From Balneola sp. (GTDB lineage Bacteria; Bacteroidota; Rhodothermia; Balneolales; Balneolaceae), in assembly GCA_028284195.1 (NCBI GenBank), contig JANQSE010000006.1:62001-126000 (forward strand): 64,000 bases of DNA. The letters are read 5' to 3'. A program made the translations under genes and the position numbers. A model generated the notes under the pieces. It had not been told where the DNA came from and ran no database searches. It saw nothing but the letters and a program-made list of their open reading frames with translations. Positions within the stretch are counted from its first letter, which is position 1. Every line of letters starts with the position of its first letter. This document shows, piece after piece, positions 27,709 through 36,914 of this stretch.

Positions 27709-28901
27709 TGGTCCTTTTTTATTCTGTGATCTTTCCATTCCAGGTCGAAAGAATGTTCAGTACTAAATGAAGCTGCAGAACGTATCCATTTTCCATCCTG
27801 CCAAACCCGAACAAACCCTTTTTCTAAAGGTTCGTTGGGGCTTAGCTTGTCAAGCTTATGAGAAAGAGGCATGAGTATTTCTTTTTGGTACCTGATGTAG
27901 GATTGTGCCCGGTTCATTAGCTGTTCTTTGAGTGTGGATATAGTTGATTGTGCGTGATCCATTTTTTGCTGTACAGCAAGCAACGCATGCGATTTTGCAA
28001 GATGATGCACTTTATCTTTATAAAATTGAACAGCTCCCAGTGTATTAAGCTCTAACCTCCGGGATAGGTCTTCAACTCGCATTTGAACTTCATTTATATC
28101 GGGAACAGCCATTACGGCAGCTTGGGTTGGAGTGGCAGCTCGAGCATCAGCAACAAAATCAGAAATGGAAAAATCCACTTCGTGCCCAACGGCACTTATC
28201 ACAGGTATTTCGCAATGGAAAACAGCTCTTGCTACTGCTTCTTCGTTAAAAGGCCATAAATCCTCAAGTGAGCCGCCACCTCGCCCAATAATGACTACAT
28301 CCACATTTTTATGGTTCGTGAAGTAATTGATGCCTTCCACAATTTCTGTTGCAGCATTAATACCTTGTACGCTGGCATGATATAATTTTACCCGGGCAAC
28401 CGGCCATCTTTTTTCCAGAGTGGATTTAATATCCTGAAAGGCAGCAGTTGTTCTGGAGGTTACCACACCAATAGTTTTAGGATATATTGGGAGAGCAAGT
28501 TTGTGCATATCATCAAAAAGACCTTCTGCTTTAAGTTTGGCTTTTAATTGCTCAAAAGCCTGTTGAAGCTTTCCAATTCCTGCTTGCTGCACCAGGTTTA
28601 CGATCATTTGGTAGCGGCCATGAGGGGCATACACTTGAATATCGCCGCCAATAACTATTTGTTGGCCATCGGTAAGATCAATAGCCAGGCGTTGTGCCGT
28701 GTTTCGCCAGATAACACAAGGAAGTTGAGCACCGGAATCTTTTAAGGTGAAATAATAGTGCCCGTTGGCACTCTGTTTTACATTGCTGGCTTCGCCTTCC
28801 ACTAAAACATCCAGAAAATTTTGCTCCAGAAGGGTTTTAATTTTTCCCGTTAGTTCTGAAACTGAAGGAACATCAAATAAAAAAGGGGATTTTTCAGGCA
28901 T
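27705..28901 (-). CDS. xseA: Exodeoxyribonuclease VII large subunit
   Basis: 398 residues. N-terminal OB domain (LVEGEASNVKQSANGHYYFTLKD), then the catalytic core: GVVTSRTTAAFQDI, VVIIGRGGGSLEDLWPFNEE and ISAVGHEVDFSISDFVAD, followed by a coiled-coil region. Degrades single-stranded DNA from both ends with XseB. No xseB-sized gene is next to it; the small subunit must be elsewhere or missed. Overlaps the GNAT gene start by four bases. Confidence 0.95.
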   Translation of the reverse strand: MPEKSPFLFDVPSVSELTGKIKTLLEQNFLDVLVEGEASNVKQSANGHYYFTLKDSGAQLPCVIWRNTAQRLAIDLTDGQQIVIGGDIQVYAPHGRYQMIVNLVQQAGIGKLQQAFEQLKAKLKAEGLFDDMHKLALPIYPKTIGVVTSRTTAAFQDIKSTLEKRWPVARVKLYHASVQGINAATEIVEGINYFTNHKNVDVVIIGRGGGSLEDLWPFNEEAVARAVFHCEIPVISAVGHEVDFSISDFVADARAATPTQAAVMAVPDINEVQMRVEDLSRRLELNTLGAVQFYKDKVHHLAKSHALLAVQQKMDHAQSTISTLKEQLMNRAQSYIRYQKEILMPLSHKLDKLSPNEPLEKGFVRVWQDGKWIRSAASFSTEHSFDLEWKDHRIKKDQ

Positions 28902-28983
28902 TTAAGGCGGTTTAAAGTGCACAAAACATACGGGATTTATTGATCCTGATTTATTATAATATTTGTGTTGATAGCAAAAAATC

Positions 28984-29736
28984 ATGAAAGCAACACTCAC
29001 CTCTATATTGTTTCTTCTATTGTGCAGCCTGGCTATTAATGCACAAACCCGAAATCGCGGTATTATGGATATCGTGGAATATCATGAAGAGATGAATACA
29101 CTGGTGCAAAAAGTAATAGATGTACTAGGTGGAAAAGAAGCTAATTTAAAGGTACGTTCGTTTCGGTCGAACGGGGAAATATTTTATAGGAATGGAGAAC
29201 ATGGCCCTTTTGATTTTTATTTGTTGGGCGACAACTGGGCACGCGTTGACTATAACAAAGATAGTACAAGATATACATTTGCAATTCATGGCCGGCGCGG
29301 GTGGACAAGCAAACGAACAGGATCCGGAAAAGAAGAAAACAGGTTAAAGGGCGTTGCATTAGCAGAAGCGGAGCAATTCCATATATACGAGAATAATCTC
29401 TTCGATTATAAAGAAAAAGGATTGGATATATATTATGAAGGAGAGGCAATCACTGAATATGTAGAAGCCTATATCATTCGGCTAGATGGCCTTAGTTTTG
29501 GGGAAGAGATGTACTATATCTCAAAAAAAGATTACCGGCCATTTATGAAGCAGGTACATATTCTCAGGGGGAGAAATAAAAAAGTGATCCATTATAATAT
29601 AAGTGAATATATGCAGGTGGGCGAGGTAATGCTCCCCAGAACAATTGCCATTAAAAAAGATGACGTAACAAGGGTTATGCTTTTTTCTGCTTATGATCTT
29701 ACTGCCGAGCTCGACAAAGATTTTTTTGTTAACTGA
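28984..29736 (+). CDS. Exported protein of unknown function, LolA-like beta fold possible
   Basis: 250 residues; clear signal peptide (cleavage near INAQT). The body alternates short beta strands (RSFRSNGEIFY, FDFYLLGDNWARVDY, YIIRLDGLSFGEEMYYISKKDYRPFMK), the pattern seen in LolA/outer-membrane lipoprotein-sorting-like proteins that read out modified substrates. I do not recognise a defined family. Lone gene, convergent with and overlapping the YciI gene by eight bases at the ends. Probably periplasmic. Confidence 0.7.
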   Translation: MKATLTSILFLLLCSLAINAQTRNRGIMDIVEYHEEMNTLVQKVIDVLGGKEANLKVRSFRSNGEIFYRNGEHGPFDFYLLGDNWARVDYNKDSTRYTFAIHGRRGWTSKRTGSGKEENRLKGVALAEAEQFHIYENNLFDYKEKGLDIYYEGEAITEYVEAYIIRLDGLSFGEEMYYISKKDYRPFMKQVHILRGRNKKVIHYNISEYMQVGEVMLPRTIAIKKDDVTRVMLFSAYDLTAELDKDFFVN

Positions 29737-30052
29737 TTACCGGCCGGACTATAATTTCAAAGTAATTCAATAAAGGGCAGGTTTTTGCCAAAAAAACAGC
29801 TTCTTCCATGTTTTTGGCGGCGATAATTGTAAATCCTAGGACGATCTCTTTAGCCTCGATAAAAGGCCCGTCTGTAATTACATGGTCATGATTGATCAAA
29901 TGGGTACCTGTTTCCTCTAATCGCTGAGAATCGATATGCTGGTCGCCAAGCTTTTTTATCCAGTTTACATGAAGGTTGATCCGTTCCTTAAGTGCAGCTT
30001 CTGAAGTGTCAATTCCTTCTTGTCCGCGAAAAATTAGCATGTATTTATTCAT
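29729..30052 (-). CDS. YciI/YCII-related (DGPF) domain protein
   Basis: 107 residues, a single ferredoxin-like domain: MNKYMLIFRG opening, then DGPFIEAKEIVLGF, the hallmark of the DGPF/YCII family. The family includes a chloride-stabilised dehydrochlorinase and proteins paired with ECF sigma factors; no sigma gene is adjacent, so the role is open. Confidence 0.85.
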   Translation of the reverse strand: MNKYMLIFRGQEGIDTSEAALKERINLHVNWIKKLGDQHIDSQRLEETGTHLINHDHVITDGPFIEAKEIVLGFTIIAAKNMEEAVFLAKTCPLLNYFEIIVRPVIS

Positions 30053-30139
30053 TGTCTCGATATGTAAATAGCAGGCATATTGCCTTTTGCAGTCAATGAA
30101 TAAACAGATTAACGGGGAATAATGCTACCTGTGAAAATA

Positions 30140-30808
30140 TTATGAACTTTGCTTAAAAGCCCGATTTAAAAAAAAGTGAAGCGGCTGCACTGTTTTATAA
30201 TAGGTTATTAGGAAGGCTGCTTGATTATTGTTTTTGATAAACTCTGATGAGGGTGTTTTTGCCATTACATAAAACTGCTTGTTTGCGATGTAAGGCACTT
30301 TAGATTCTAGTTCACTGTACTGTTTATCTATTCTCTTATTTCGTTCACCCTGAAGTTCTCCGAATAGTTCTTTGAAATCCTTTTGTTCAAGAATAGACAA
30401 AAACTCATCCTGATTTTGAGCGATAAGATTCCGGATATTTGAAAGAGCTTCTTTAGAAACCTGGTACAATCCGCCTCCCACATGTACATAATCAGCCCCG
30501 ATACCAAGGTAAAATCCAGGCAGTTCAGATTTTTTGCCGCCGGGAGAGAGCCCGGCTTTCATGAGGGTATTGTAAGGCGTTTTATCTTTAGAAAACCGGA
30601 TATCTCTGTTAATCCTGAATAAGGCTTTTTTTGCATCCGGTAAAATGGAAGGCTCCATTTCCGTAAGAGCTGGAATTACTTGTTCTACCAATTCTATAAA
30701 AGGAGCTCTCACATTCTCTTCATAGTCTTTCCGGTGTTTATCAAACCATTCTTTGTGGTTATTCTTTTCCAGTTCTTTAAAAAATGCGATGTATTCTTTA
30801 CTGACCAC
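30140..30808 (-). CDS. DUF2461 family protein
   Basis: 222 residues. Family pattern: KEWFDKHRKDYEENVRAP near the N-terminus, LFRINRDIRFSKDKTPYNTLMKA, and YLGIGADYVHVGGGLYQ. A cytoplasmic conserved protein of unknown biochemical function. It follows the TfoX-N gene by two bases, so both are on one transcript. Confidence 0.85.
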   Translation of the reverse strand: MVSKEYIAFFKELEKNNHKEWFDKHRKDYEENVRAPFIELVEQVIPALTEMEPSILPDAKKALFRINRDIRFSKDKTPYNTLMKAGLSPGGKKSELPGFYLGIGADYVHVGGGLYQVSKEALSNIRNLIAQNQDEFLSILEQKDFKELFGELQGERNKRIDKQYSELESKVPYIANKQFYVMAKTPSSEFIKNNNQAAFLITYYKTVQPLHFFLNRAFKQSS

Positions 30809-30810
30809 AC

Positions 30811-31143
30811 CTACTTCTTTTTAGCTCTTTGAGATGCATCAAAAGCTTTTGATGCCCATTCCTTCAACAAGTTTTTATCCTCGATGATATGTACAGGTAC
30901 GGTCCAATATGGCATTCTTTTTCCCTTTTTAGGATAACCAAATGGTTTCATGCCTGCTTCTTCAAAATCTGGTTTATTGTGGTCATCTAATTTCAGGAAA
31001 AAAACGTTGTTGGAACTAATCATGGCAAACATTATAGTATTTTTGAAAAAGCCTACACCGCTAAACATCTTTTTTGGAGTGGCTCCTTCAAATTCAGAAA
31101 GCTGATCGGTGATATAGTTTATATACTCTTGTTTTATCGGCAT
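30811..31143 (-). CDS. TfoX/Sxy N-terminal domain protein
   Basis: 110 residues comprising only the TfoX N-terminal domain: ATPKKMFSGVGFFKNTIMFAMISSNNVFFLKLDD, then PYWTVP. Full-length Sxy/TfoX activates competence with CRP in gammaproteobacteria; single-domain forms like this are widespread and uncharacterised. A competence link (dprA is in the window) is speculative. Confidence 0.85.
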   Translation of the reverse strand: MPIKQEYINYITDQLSEFEGATPKKMFSGVGFFKNTIMFAMISSNNVFFLKLDDHNKPDFEEAGMKPFGYPKKGKRMPYWTVPVHIIEDKNLLKEWASKAFDASQRAKKK

Positions 31144-31262
31144 GGCGATTTATTTGATTTGTTCGTGTATATCAGCTGGTTTATTCAATAACATCTGGGA
31201 ATGTAAAAACGGGACAAGAAAATCAAAAAAAGATGCAAAGTTCTTTTTAAGGTTTAAGTAGT

Positions 31263-33251
31263 CTAAGAATTTGAAATATGAGTCAATAAATCGACAGTAT
31301 CTTTTGGAATCATAGGGTAGGATTTACAGATGATTTTGGTTAATTCTTCTTGAAGTTTTCCTTCACCCTTTTTTTTATAATTGCTTATAGATTTATATGT
31401 AATAGAAAATTTTTCTACTAATTCTTCATGCTTCATATGAAGGAACCAATATGGTAAGTTTATTTTCTTTCCATCAAAGTACTCTATCGCGATTAGTTCA
31501 TTATTTTTGAATAGATTAAATTGTTTCTCTATCGGTTTGAGTATATTGAGAGAAATTTCTTGTAAGACTTTTTCCTCCTTTTCAATCAAGGAGTATTCAT
31601 TCATCTCAGAATTAAAACCAGTTGTTTCATAAATGTTGTGACAGCCATCTCTTTTTAAAAAAAGTATTGCAACATATATAGGATCAAGCAAATAATTCTC
31701 GATAGTGTGTCTTTTTTCTTCTCCATGAACATATATAAATTCACTAGAAATATTGTTCTGATCCCAGTCGATAATGCCAAAGATTTTTTTATTGTCAGAT
31801 TTATGAAACTGGGTAACAATATTTTTTACTACATCTGAATTTCCTTTACCCATAGGATTATCAATAAAGTATAGAGGTGATTTTAACTCATGTTGATGCC
31901 TTTTAAGGGTTTCATATATTTTTCTAAAATAATTTCCATCTGTATTACTCTCTACAAAAACCTGTTTATGGTTTTTATAGTCAATATTCAGAGTGGGGAT
32001 TGGATCAGTAAGAAGCTCTAAAGCTTTATCTCTTCCAATTTTTCCAAGAGAACAATTACTTGTATTATTTATTTCAAATATACTCTCATCTGGCGAAAGA
32101 GCAACCGTAATAGGAGAGTGAGTAGTTATTATTACTCTAATTCCAAGTTTCCCTACAAATGTTTTATTTAATACATCTATAAGTATCTGAGTCATTTCTG
32201 GATGAAGATGAGCATCAGGTTCATCTAAGATGACTAAACTGGGGTAGGTTATTTTATTTCCATAGTAACTTGAGGTGAACAGCTTCATCACTAGTCCAAA
32301 AATGACTTTTTCACCTGCTGATAGTGATTCAACTTTAACTTCTTCTTTTAAAGACGTATTTATGAGTTTCAAACCAAAAGATAAATCAGGTTCAAAATGA
32401 TCACTAATGAGTTTAATTTGATAATTGAACTCAAAATCAGATGCAATGTCGTTAAAAAGGTCCCAAGGAGAGTCAAATAATTCTGAATAAGTTTCTTCAT
32501 TTACAGACATATTTTGTTCATTTCTTTTTTCTTTGGAAAAGAATCGTTCAGAATTTTTATATGCATTCGCTGCATGTATATAGCAAATATCAAGAAAGTT
32601 AGATCCAAAAAGATCTGTTTGGTCAATATAAATGGGTTTGATTGGCATTCGTAAAAAATGATGAGGTTCGATATCCTCTGCATTTAGATGGAAGTAAATC
32701 GACAATTCTTTAGCGAAATCAAATATTCTTTGGTATCGCTCAGAATAGTTTTGCTTTAGAATAAAATCACTAACTTCATCTAAGGTATTAAAATGACGAT
32801 TATCGCCGATCTCATTAGTCCAAGAAAATGTTCCTTTTGGATGGCTTTGAACGACTTTATTTTGCTCTAGTTTTTCATAAATATCTTTGATTCGATCTTT
32901 GTTATTCAAGTCTTCTAGTTCATATCCAAAATTAATAAGCGAGCAAAAATACAATTTGGTTTTTTGGTCTAGTTGCCGCCATGATTCACTCAATTTATTG
33001 GCATGGAAATTCCAAGTTCTTTGACCTATTGTATAAAAACCATTTGCTTCAATTCCTTCAAATTGGATTAAATTTTTTTGTTTAGGGATTAATTTAATTA
33101 AGTTTTGCTGTGGATTGTTTGCATCTTTTATAAGCTCTAATAGTTGTGTTTTACCACTTCCATTTTTTCCTGTAATCACAGTAAAGTCCGGTAGCTCTTC
33201 ACTTTCAAAATTTTTTAACGACTTATATTTATCTATTAATTTTATTTTCAT
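31263..33251 (-). CDS. ATPase-TOPRIM fusion, OLD/PARIS-like (candidate defence protein)
   Basis: 662 residues, no signal or membrane helix. N-terminal ABC-type ATPase split by a long insert: Walker A GKNGSGKT at 28-35, signature SLSAGEKVIFGL near 310, Walker B SLVILDEPDAHLHPE near 345-359, then a switch His in ITTHSPI. C-terminal TOPRIM-like region from ~425: VFVESNTDGNYF (Glu), IFGIIDWDQNN near 490 (DxD), and HTIENYLLDP, a pattern also found in DUF4435 proteins. OLD-type nucleases and the PARIS AriA/AriB pair combine such modules. The gene is visibly more AT-rich than its neighbours and stands alone, which suggests transfer. Function in defence is inferred. Confidence 0.75.
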   Translation of the reverse strand: MKIKLIDKYKSLKNFESEELPDFTVITGKNGSGKTQLLELIKDANNPQQNLIKLIPKQKNLIQFEGIEANGFYTIGQRTWNFHANKLSESWRQLDQKTKLYFCSLINFGYELEDLNNKDRIKDIYEKLEQNKVVQSHPKGTFSWTNEIGDNRHFNTLDEVSDFILKQNYSERYQRIFDFAKELSIYFHLNAEDIEPHHFLRMPIKPIYIDQTDLFGSNFLDICYIHAANAYKNSERFFSKEKRNEQNMSVNEETYSELFDSPWDLFNDIASDFEFNYQIKLISDHFEPDLSFGLKLINTSLKEEVKVESLSAGEKVIFGLVMKLFTSSYYGNKITYPSLVILDEPDAHLHPEMTQILIDVLNKTFVGKLGIRVIITTHSPITVALSPDESIFEINNTSNCSLGKIGRDKALELLTDPIPTLNIDYKNHKQVFVESNTDGNYFRKIYETLKRHQHELKSPLYFIDNPMGKGNSDVVKNIVTQFHKSDNKKIFGIIDWDQNNISSEFIYVHGEEKRHTIENYLLDPIYVAILFLKRDGCHNIYETTGFNSEMNEYSLIEKEEKVLQEISLNILKPIEKQFNLFKNNELIAIEYFDGKKINLPYWFLHMKHEELVEKFSITYKSISNYKKKGEGKLQEELTKIICKSYPMIPKDTVDLLTHISNS

Positions 33252-33260
33252 CTTCTCTAC

Positions 33261-33293
33261 TTTGTTCTTTGACCCTGAATAGGGGTATATTTG
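33261..33293 (+). promoter_or_regulatory. Promoter for pyrC: TTTG-N21-TAnnTTTG
   Basis: TTTG at 33261-33264 and TATATTTG at 33286-33293 are separated by 21 bases; the element ends 36 bases before the pyrC ATG. This is close to the Bacteroidota -33/-7 arrangement. Confidence 0.55.
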
Positions 33294-33329
33294 GCAAGCT
33301 AATGAATAATAAAGTTATCAATAAATAAT

Positions 33330-34610
33330 ATGCTCCTCAAAAATCTTAAGCCGGTAAGCAAAAATCATGACGGTAAAGAAACCATCGATATCAGGATTAA
33401 AGATGGGGTTATTGATGAAATTGGTAAGGATATAGAAGGCAGAAAAGGAGAAGAAAGTCACGATTTTGCAGGTGCGTATGTAAGTCCGGGCTGGATGGAC
33501 ATGCACGTTCATTTACGTGAGCCGGGCTTTGAGCACAAAGAAACCATAGAAACAGGTTGTGCCGCCGCCGCCTTCGGAGGGTTTACGGCTGTTGCCTGTA
33601 TGCCAAATACCAATCCGGCAACCCACACCCGTGATGTGGTTGAGTATATTATCAAAAAAGGGGACGAAACCCCTGTAGATGTACATCCCATTGGATGTGT
33701 TACTAAAGATCGTGCAGGTAAATCCATTGCCGAAATGGGCGACATGAAAGATGGCGGTGCCGTTGCATTCAGCGATGACGGCGATCCGGTGTATGATTCT
33801 CAGGTAATGCGTGTGGCTCTGGAATACTCCTCTATGCTGGGGATGCCGATCATCAATCACGAAGAAGACTTGGCACTTTCTCGCCCCGGCCATATGAATG
33901 AAGGGAAAGTTTCTACAAGGCTGGGGCTGGATGGAACCCCTGGCATTGCAGAGGAAACTATGATTGCCAGGGATATTTTGTTAGCTGAATATACCGGCGG
34001 GCATGTACATGTAGCCCACATCAGTACAAAGAATGGTGTTGATTTGGTTCGGCAAGGAAAGAAGAAAGGAATCAATGTAACCACTGAAGTCTGTACTCAT
34101 CATTTTGATTTGACTGATGAGGAAATCGATCGTCAAAAATTTAGTACGAACTTCAAAATGCACCCTCCATTAAGAACACAAGAAGATGTGGATGCCATGA
34201 TTGAGGGTTTGGTAGATGGAACCATTGATGTGATTTGTACTGATCATGCGCCGCATTCCATCGAAGAAAAGGAAGTTGAGTTTATTTATGCACCGAATGG
34301 GATAATCGGATTGGAAACGGCGTGGAGTATTTCGAATATGAGGCTGTTCAAAACCAAAAAGCTTAATCTTCAGCAATTGGTAGAGAAGCTTTGTTACAAT
34401 CCCCGCAAAATTCTGAATTTGGCAGAGCTGATGCTAGAGAAGGGAGCAAAAGCTAATCTTACTTTTTTCAATACCGATGAAGAGTGGGTATTCGATGCTG
34501 AAAATGTACGCTCCAAATCAAAAAATTCCCCATACCTTAATCAAAAACTGACAGGTCGTGCTTTGGGTATATTTAACAAAGGCGAGTTAGTTCTTAATGA
34601 GTTGAAATAA
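33330..34610 (+). CDS. pyrC: Dihydroorotase
   Basis: 426 residues, long (class I) dihydroorotase of the amidohydrolase fold. Metal ligands: MDMHVHLREPG, HxxEDL, HVAHIS (second His), and the catalytic Asp in CTDHAPHS. It cyclises carbamoyl-aspartate to dihydroorotate in pyrimidine synthesis. First gene of a + strand run; the following exported TPR-like gene begins 24 bases later. Confidence 0.95.
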   Translation: MLLKNLKPVSKNHDGKETIDIRIKDGVIDEIGKDIEGRKGEESHDFAGAYVSPGWMDMHVHLREPGFEHKETIETGCAAAAFGGFTAVACMPNTNPATHTRDVVEYIIKKGDETPVDVHPIGCVTKDRAGKSIAEMGDMKDGGAVAFSDDGDPVYDSQVMRVALEYSSMLGMPIINHEEDLALSRPGHMNEGKVSTRLGLDGTPGIAEETMIARDILLAEYTGGHVHVAHISTKNGVDLVRQGKKKGINVTTEVCTHHFDLTDEEIDRQKFSTNFKMHPPLRTQEDVDAMIEGLVDGTIDVICTDHAPHSIEEKEVEFIYAPNGIIGLETAWSISNMRLFKTKKLNLQQLVEKLCYNPRKILNLAELMLEKGAKANLTFFNTDEEWVFDAENVRSKSKNSPYLNQKLTGRALGIFNKGELVLNELK

Positions 34611-34634
34611 TCGATCAACCTAAAAGTTGAATAA

Positions 34635-35255
34635 ATGAGGGTGATATCTGCTCTTATTTTTGTTTGTATGTGTACACCAAGTTTGGCAGCACAAGATTCT
34701 GTACAAACTGGAAAGATAGGGTTCAAAGATCAGCTAAAGAGAGCAGCCAGAGCTTATTTTTTAGAACCAAGACCTCATCTTATTAAAAGTATCGAAAGAA
34801 TAGATAGTTTACTTAGACTGGATAGCACCAATCTTGGGGCTTTAGATGAAAGAATCACGGTTAATATGCGTTCAGGAAGGAGCGATCTAGCTTGGGAAGA
34901 TTTTCAACGACTCTCAGGTTTAGCTGAAAATATTCCTGAACTTTATTTTTACAGAGCTTCTAACCTGGAGTACTTTGGTCTTAATAAATCAGCCAGTACT
35001 TTATACGATAAACATTTGGAGTTTCTACAACATACATTTGATACATCAATCACTAGCAAAGAAAAAGCAAATGCCCTGCTTTCAACGTGGTATATCTACC
35101 AATACCTTGGGTATGAATCAAAAGCAGATAGTTTGGTTGATGTTTTGTATGAAAGATATGATGAATGGATTTCGGTTGGAGTGGGATCTGAGTTTTTCTC
35201 AAAACGATTTGGGAGTAGTGTGTTTGAGTTTTTAGAGAAAAAAGAAAAACAATGA
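34635..35255 (+). CDS. Exported TPR-like protein of unknown function
   Basis: 206 residues; signal peptide ends near SLAAQD. The body is all helical with spacing typical of degenerate tetratricopeptide repeats (LDSTNLGALDERITVNMRSG, then NIPELYFYRASNLEYFG, then ALLSTWYIYQYLGYESKADS). No catalytic motif. It overlaps the tsaB start by four bases, so it is translated with it, but nothing connects it to tRNA modification. Confidence 0.7.
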   Translation: MRVISALIFVCMCTPSLAAQDSVQTGKIGFKDQLKRAARAYFLEPRPHLIKSIERIDSLLRLDSTNLGALDERITVNMRSGRSDLAWEDFQRLSGLAENIPELYFYRASNLEYFGLNKSASTLYDKHLEFLQHTFDTSITSKEKANALLSTWYIYQYLGYESKADSLVDVLYERYDEWISVGVGSEFFSKRFGSSVFEFLEKKEKQ

Positions 35256-35917
35256 TTTTAGCCTTTGAGACATCTACTTCTATTTGCTCAGTAGCTTATC
35301 GGGATAAGAATGGAAAAATCTGGGAAAAACGGATTGAGGGACGAAGCGTTCATTCCGATCATGTATTTCTATTTACTCAGGAATTAATGCAGGAACATAA
35401 ATTTAAGATCTGGGATTTGAGTAGGGTTCTTGTTAGCAATGGGCCGGGTTCTTATACAGGTTTACGTATTGCAGCAAGTGCAATCAAAGGATTAGTGTTT
35501 GGTACTGATGTGGATGTGTATGCAATAAATACACTGGCTTCGTTTGTGATAGGCCTGGAACTGCCGGATCAAAAAACCATTCACTCTATAATGGATGCCC
35601 GAAGAACCCATGTGTACCATCAATCGTTTGAATCTGGAAAGGTATTAAAATCCACAGCCAGCACAAGCCTTATGGAAATCGAACACTTAGAAAATATACT
35701 TCAACCGGGTGATGCTATCGTGGGAACCGGTACTGCACGATTAAACGGGCATGCTCTTAAAGGAGTACAGCTTTTTGACAGCAAATATATTTCTGCTGTA
35801 TCACTAATCAAGTTATATGACCTTCCCGGTTGCGAAGAATTTTGCATTAAGACTACTTCTGAGCAGCTAAATCCAAACTATATCAGTAGTAATCAGGTAA
35901 ATAATTCAAACGTATAA
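35252..35917 (+). CDS. tsaB: tRNA threonylcarbamoyladenosine synthesis protein TsaB
   Basis: 221 residues, ASKHA fold: opening ILAFETSTSICSVAY, then VLVSNGPGSYTGLRIAASAIKGL, the TsaB signature. It partners TsaD and TsaE to make t6A37 in tRNAs reading ANN codons and is itself non-catalytic. The Met start overlaps the preceding stop (ATGA). Hairpin terminator follows. Confidence 0.93.
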   Translation: MILAFETSTSICSVAYRDKNGKIWEKRIEGRSVHSDHVFLFTQELMQEHKFKIWDLSRVLVSNGPGSYTGLRIAASAIKGLVFGTDVDVYAINTLASFVIGLELPDQKTIHSIMDARRTHVYHQSFESGKVLKSTASTSLMEIEHLENILQPGDAIVGTGTARLNGHALKGVQLFDSKYISAVSLIKLYDLPGCEEFCIKTTSEQLNPNYISSNQVNNSNV

Positions 35918-35918
35918 T

Positions 35919-35950
35919 CCATTCTTATTTAATAGCAAGAATGGTTATTT
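35919..35950 (+). terminator. Terminator between tsaB and accD
   Basis: Arms 35919-35926 and 35937-35944 pair perfectly over eight bases (CCATTCTT with AAGAATGG), with a ten-base loop and a TTATTTTA tract after. Located directly behind the tsaB stop. Confidence 0.6.
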
Positions 35951-35980
35951 TAGCACTCGAAAAATTCTAAAACGGACTTT

Positions 35981-36826
35981 ATGAGCTGGTTTAAACGCAA
36001 AGACGATAACATCCAAACGGATATTAAAAAAGAGATGCCGGAAGGTGTTTGGGTTAAAGTTCCTACTACTGGAGAAACCATTCACCGAAGAGAGCTGGAA
36101 GAAAATTTGTGGGTTGATCCACTGAGTGGATACCATTTCAGGATTGGCAGCAAGCAATACTTTTCTATTATTTTTGATGACGAGAAGTTTGAAGAGTTGG
36201 GCCAAAACATTATGCCAACAGATCCTCTAAAGTTTTCGGACCGGAAGAAATATACTGAGCGTTTGAAAGAGTCTCAGAAAAAATCCGGTTTAAGTGATGC
36301 AGCACGCGTTGGTGTTGGCAAAATGAATGGAATCGATTTAGTTGTTGGATGTATGGATTTTGGTTTCATAGGCGGAAGCATGGGTTCTGTGGTTGGGGAG
36401 CGGTTAGGAATTGCCATCGACCATGCCCGTGAAAACAAAATTCCGCTTATTATTATCTCACAAACAGGCGGTGCCCGAATGATGGAAAGTGTGTTAAGTT
36501 TGATGCAAATGGCAAAAACCTCTGCAAAACTTGCTCAATTAGATGAAGAAGGTGTTCCCTACATTTCGTACATGACAAACCCCACCACGGGGGGTGTAAC
36601 AGCAAGTTATGCTATGCTTGGAGATTTTAATGTATCGGAACCGGGGGCTTTAATCGCTTTTGCAGGCCCGCGCGTTGTTCGCCAAACTATTGGGCGAGAT
36701 CTTCCGGAAGGTTTCCAGACGGCAGAATATTTACTGGAGCATGGTTTTCTTGACTTCATTGTATCCCGGAACCAAATGAAAAGTAAGTTTACCAAATTAC
36801 TTAAGCTTGTATTACATAAAAAGTGA
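35981..36826 (+). CDS. accD: Acetyl-CoA carboxylase carboxyltransferase beta subunit, zinc ribbon cysteines lost
   Basis: 281 residues. The crotonase-like carboxyltransferase core is intact: [62 protein letters not shown]. It transfers carboxyl from carboxybiotin to acetyl-CoA with AccA. The N-terminal zinc ribbon keeps its shape ([20 protein letters not shown]) but all four Cys, at 27, 30, 46 and 49 in the E. coli protein, are Val, Thr, Asp and Ser here. The start MSWFKRK is the family start. accA is not in the window. Confidence 0.95.
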   Translation: MSWFKRKDDNIQTDIKKEMPEGVWVKVPTTGETIHRRELEENLWVDPLSGYHFRIGSKQYFSIIFDDEKFEELGQNIMPTDPLKFSDRKKYTERLKESQKKSGLSDAARVGVGKMNGIDLVVGCMDFGFIGGSMGSVVGERLGIAIDHARENKIPLIIISQTGGARMMESVLSLMQMAKTSAKLAQLDEEGVPYISYMTNPTTGGVTASYAMLGDFNVSEPGALIAFAGPRVVRQTIGRDLPEGFQTAEYLLEHGFLDFIVSRNQMKSKFTKLLKLVLHKK

Positions 36827-36914
36827 TTCATTTTTGGCTTACCTATAACTCTGCTCAAGAAAAGTGAATGGTTAATAGTTATTAGGGAGCCGGTACAAAT
36901 AACAATTAACTAAA

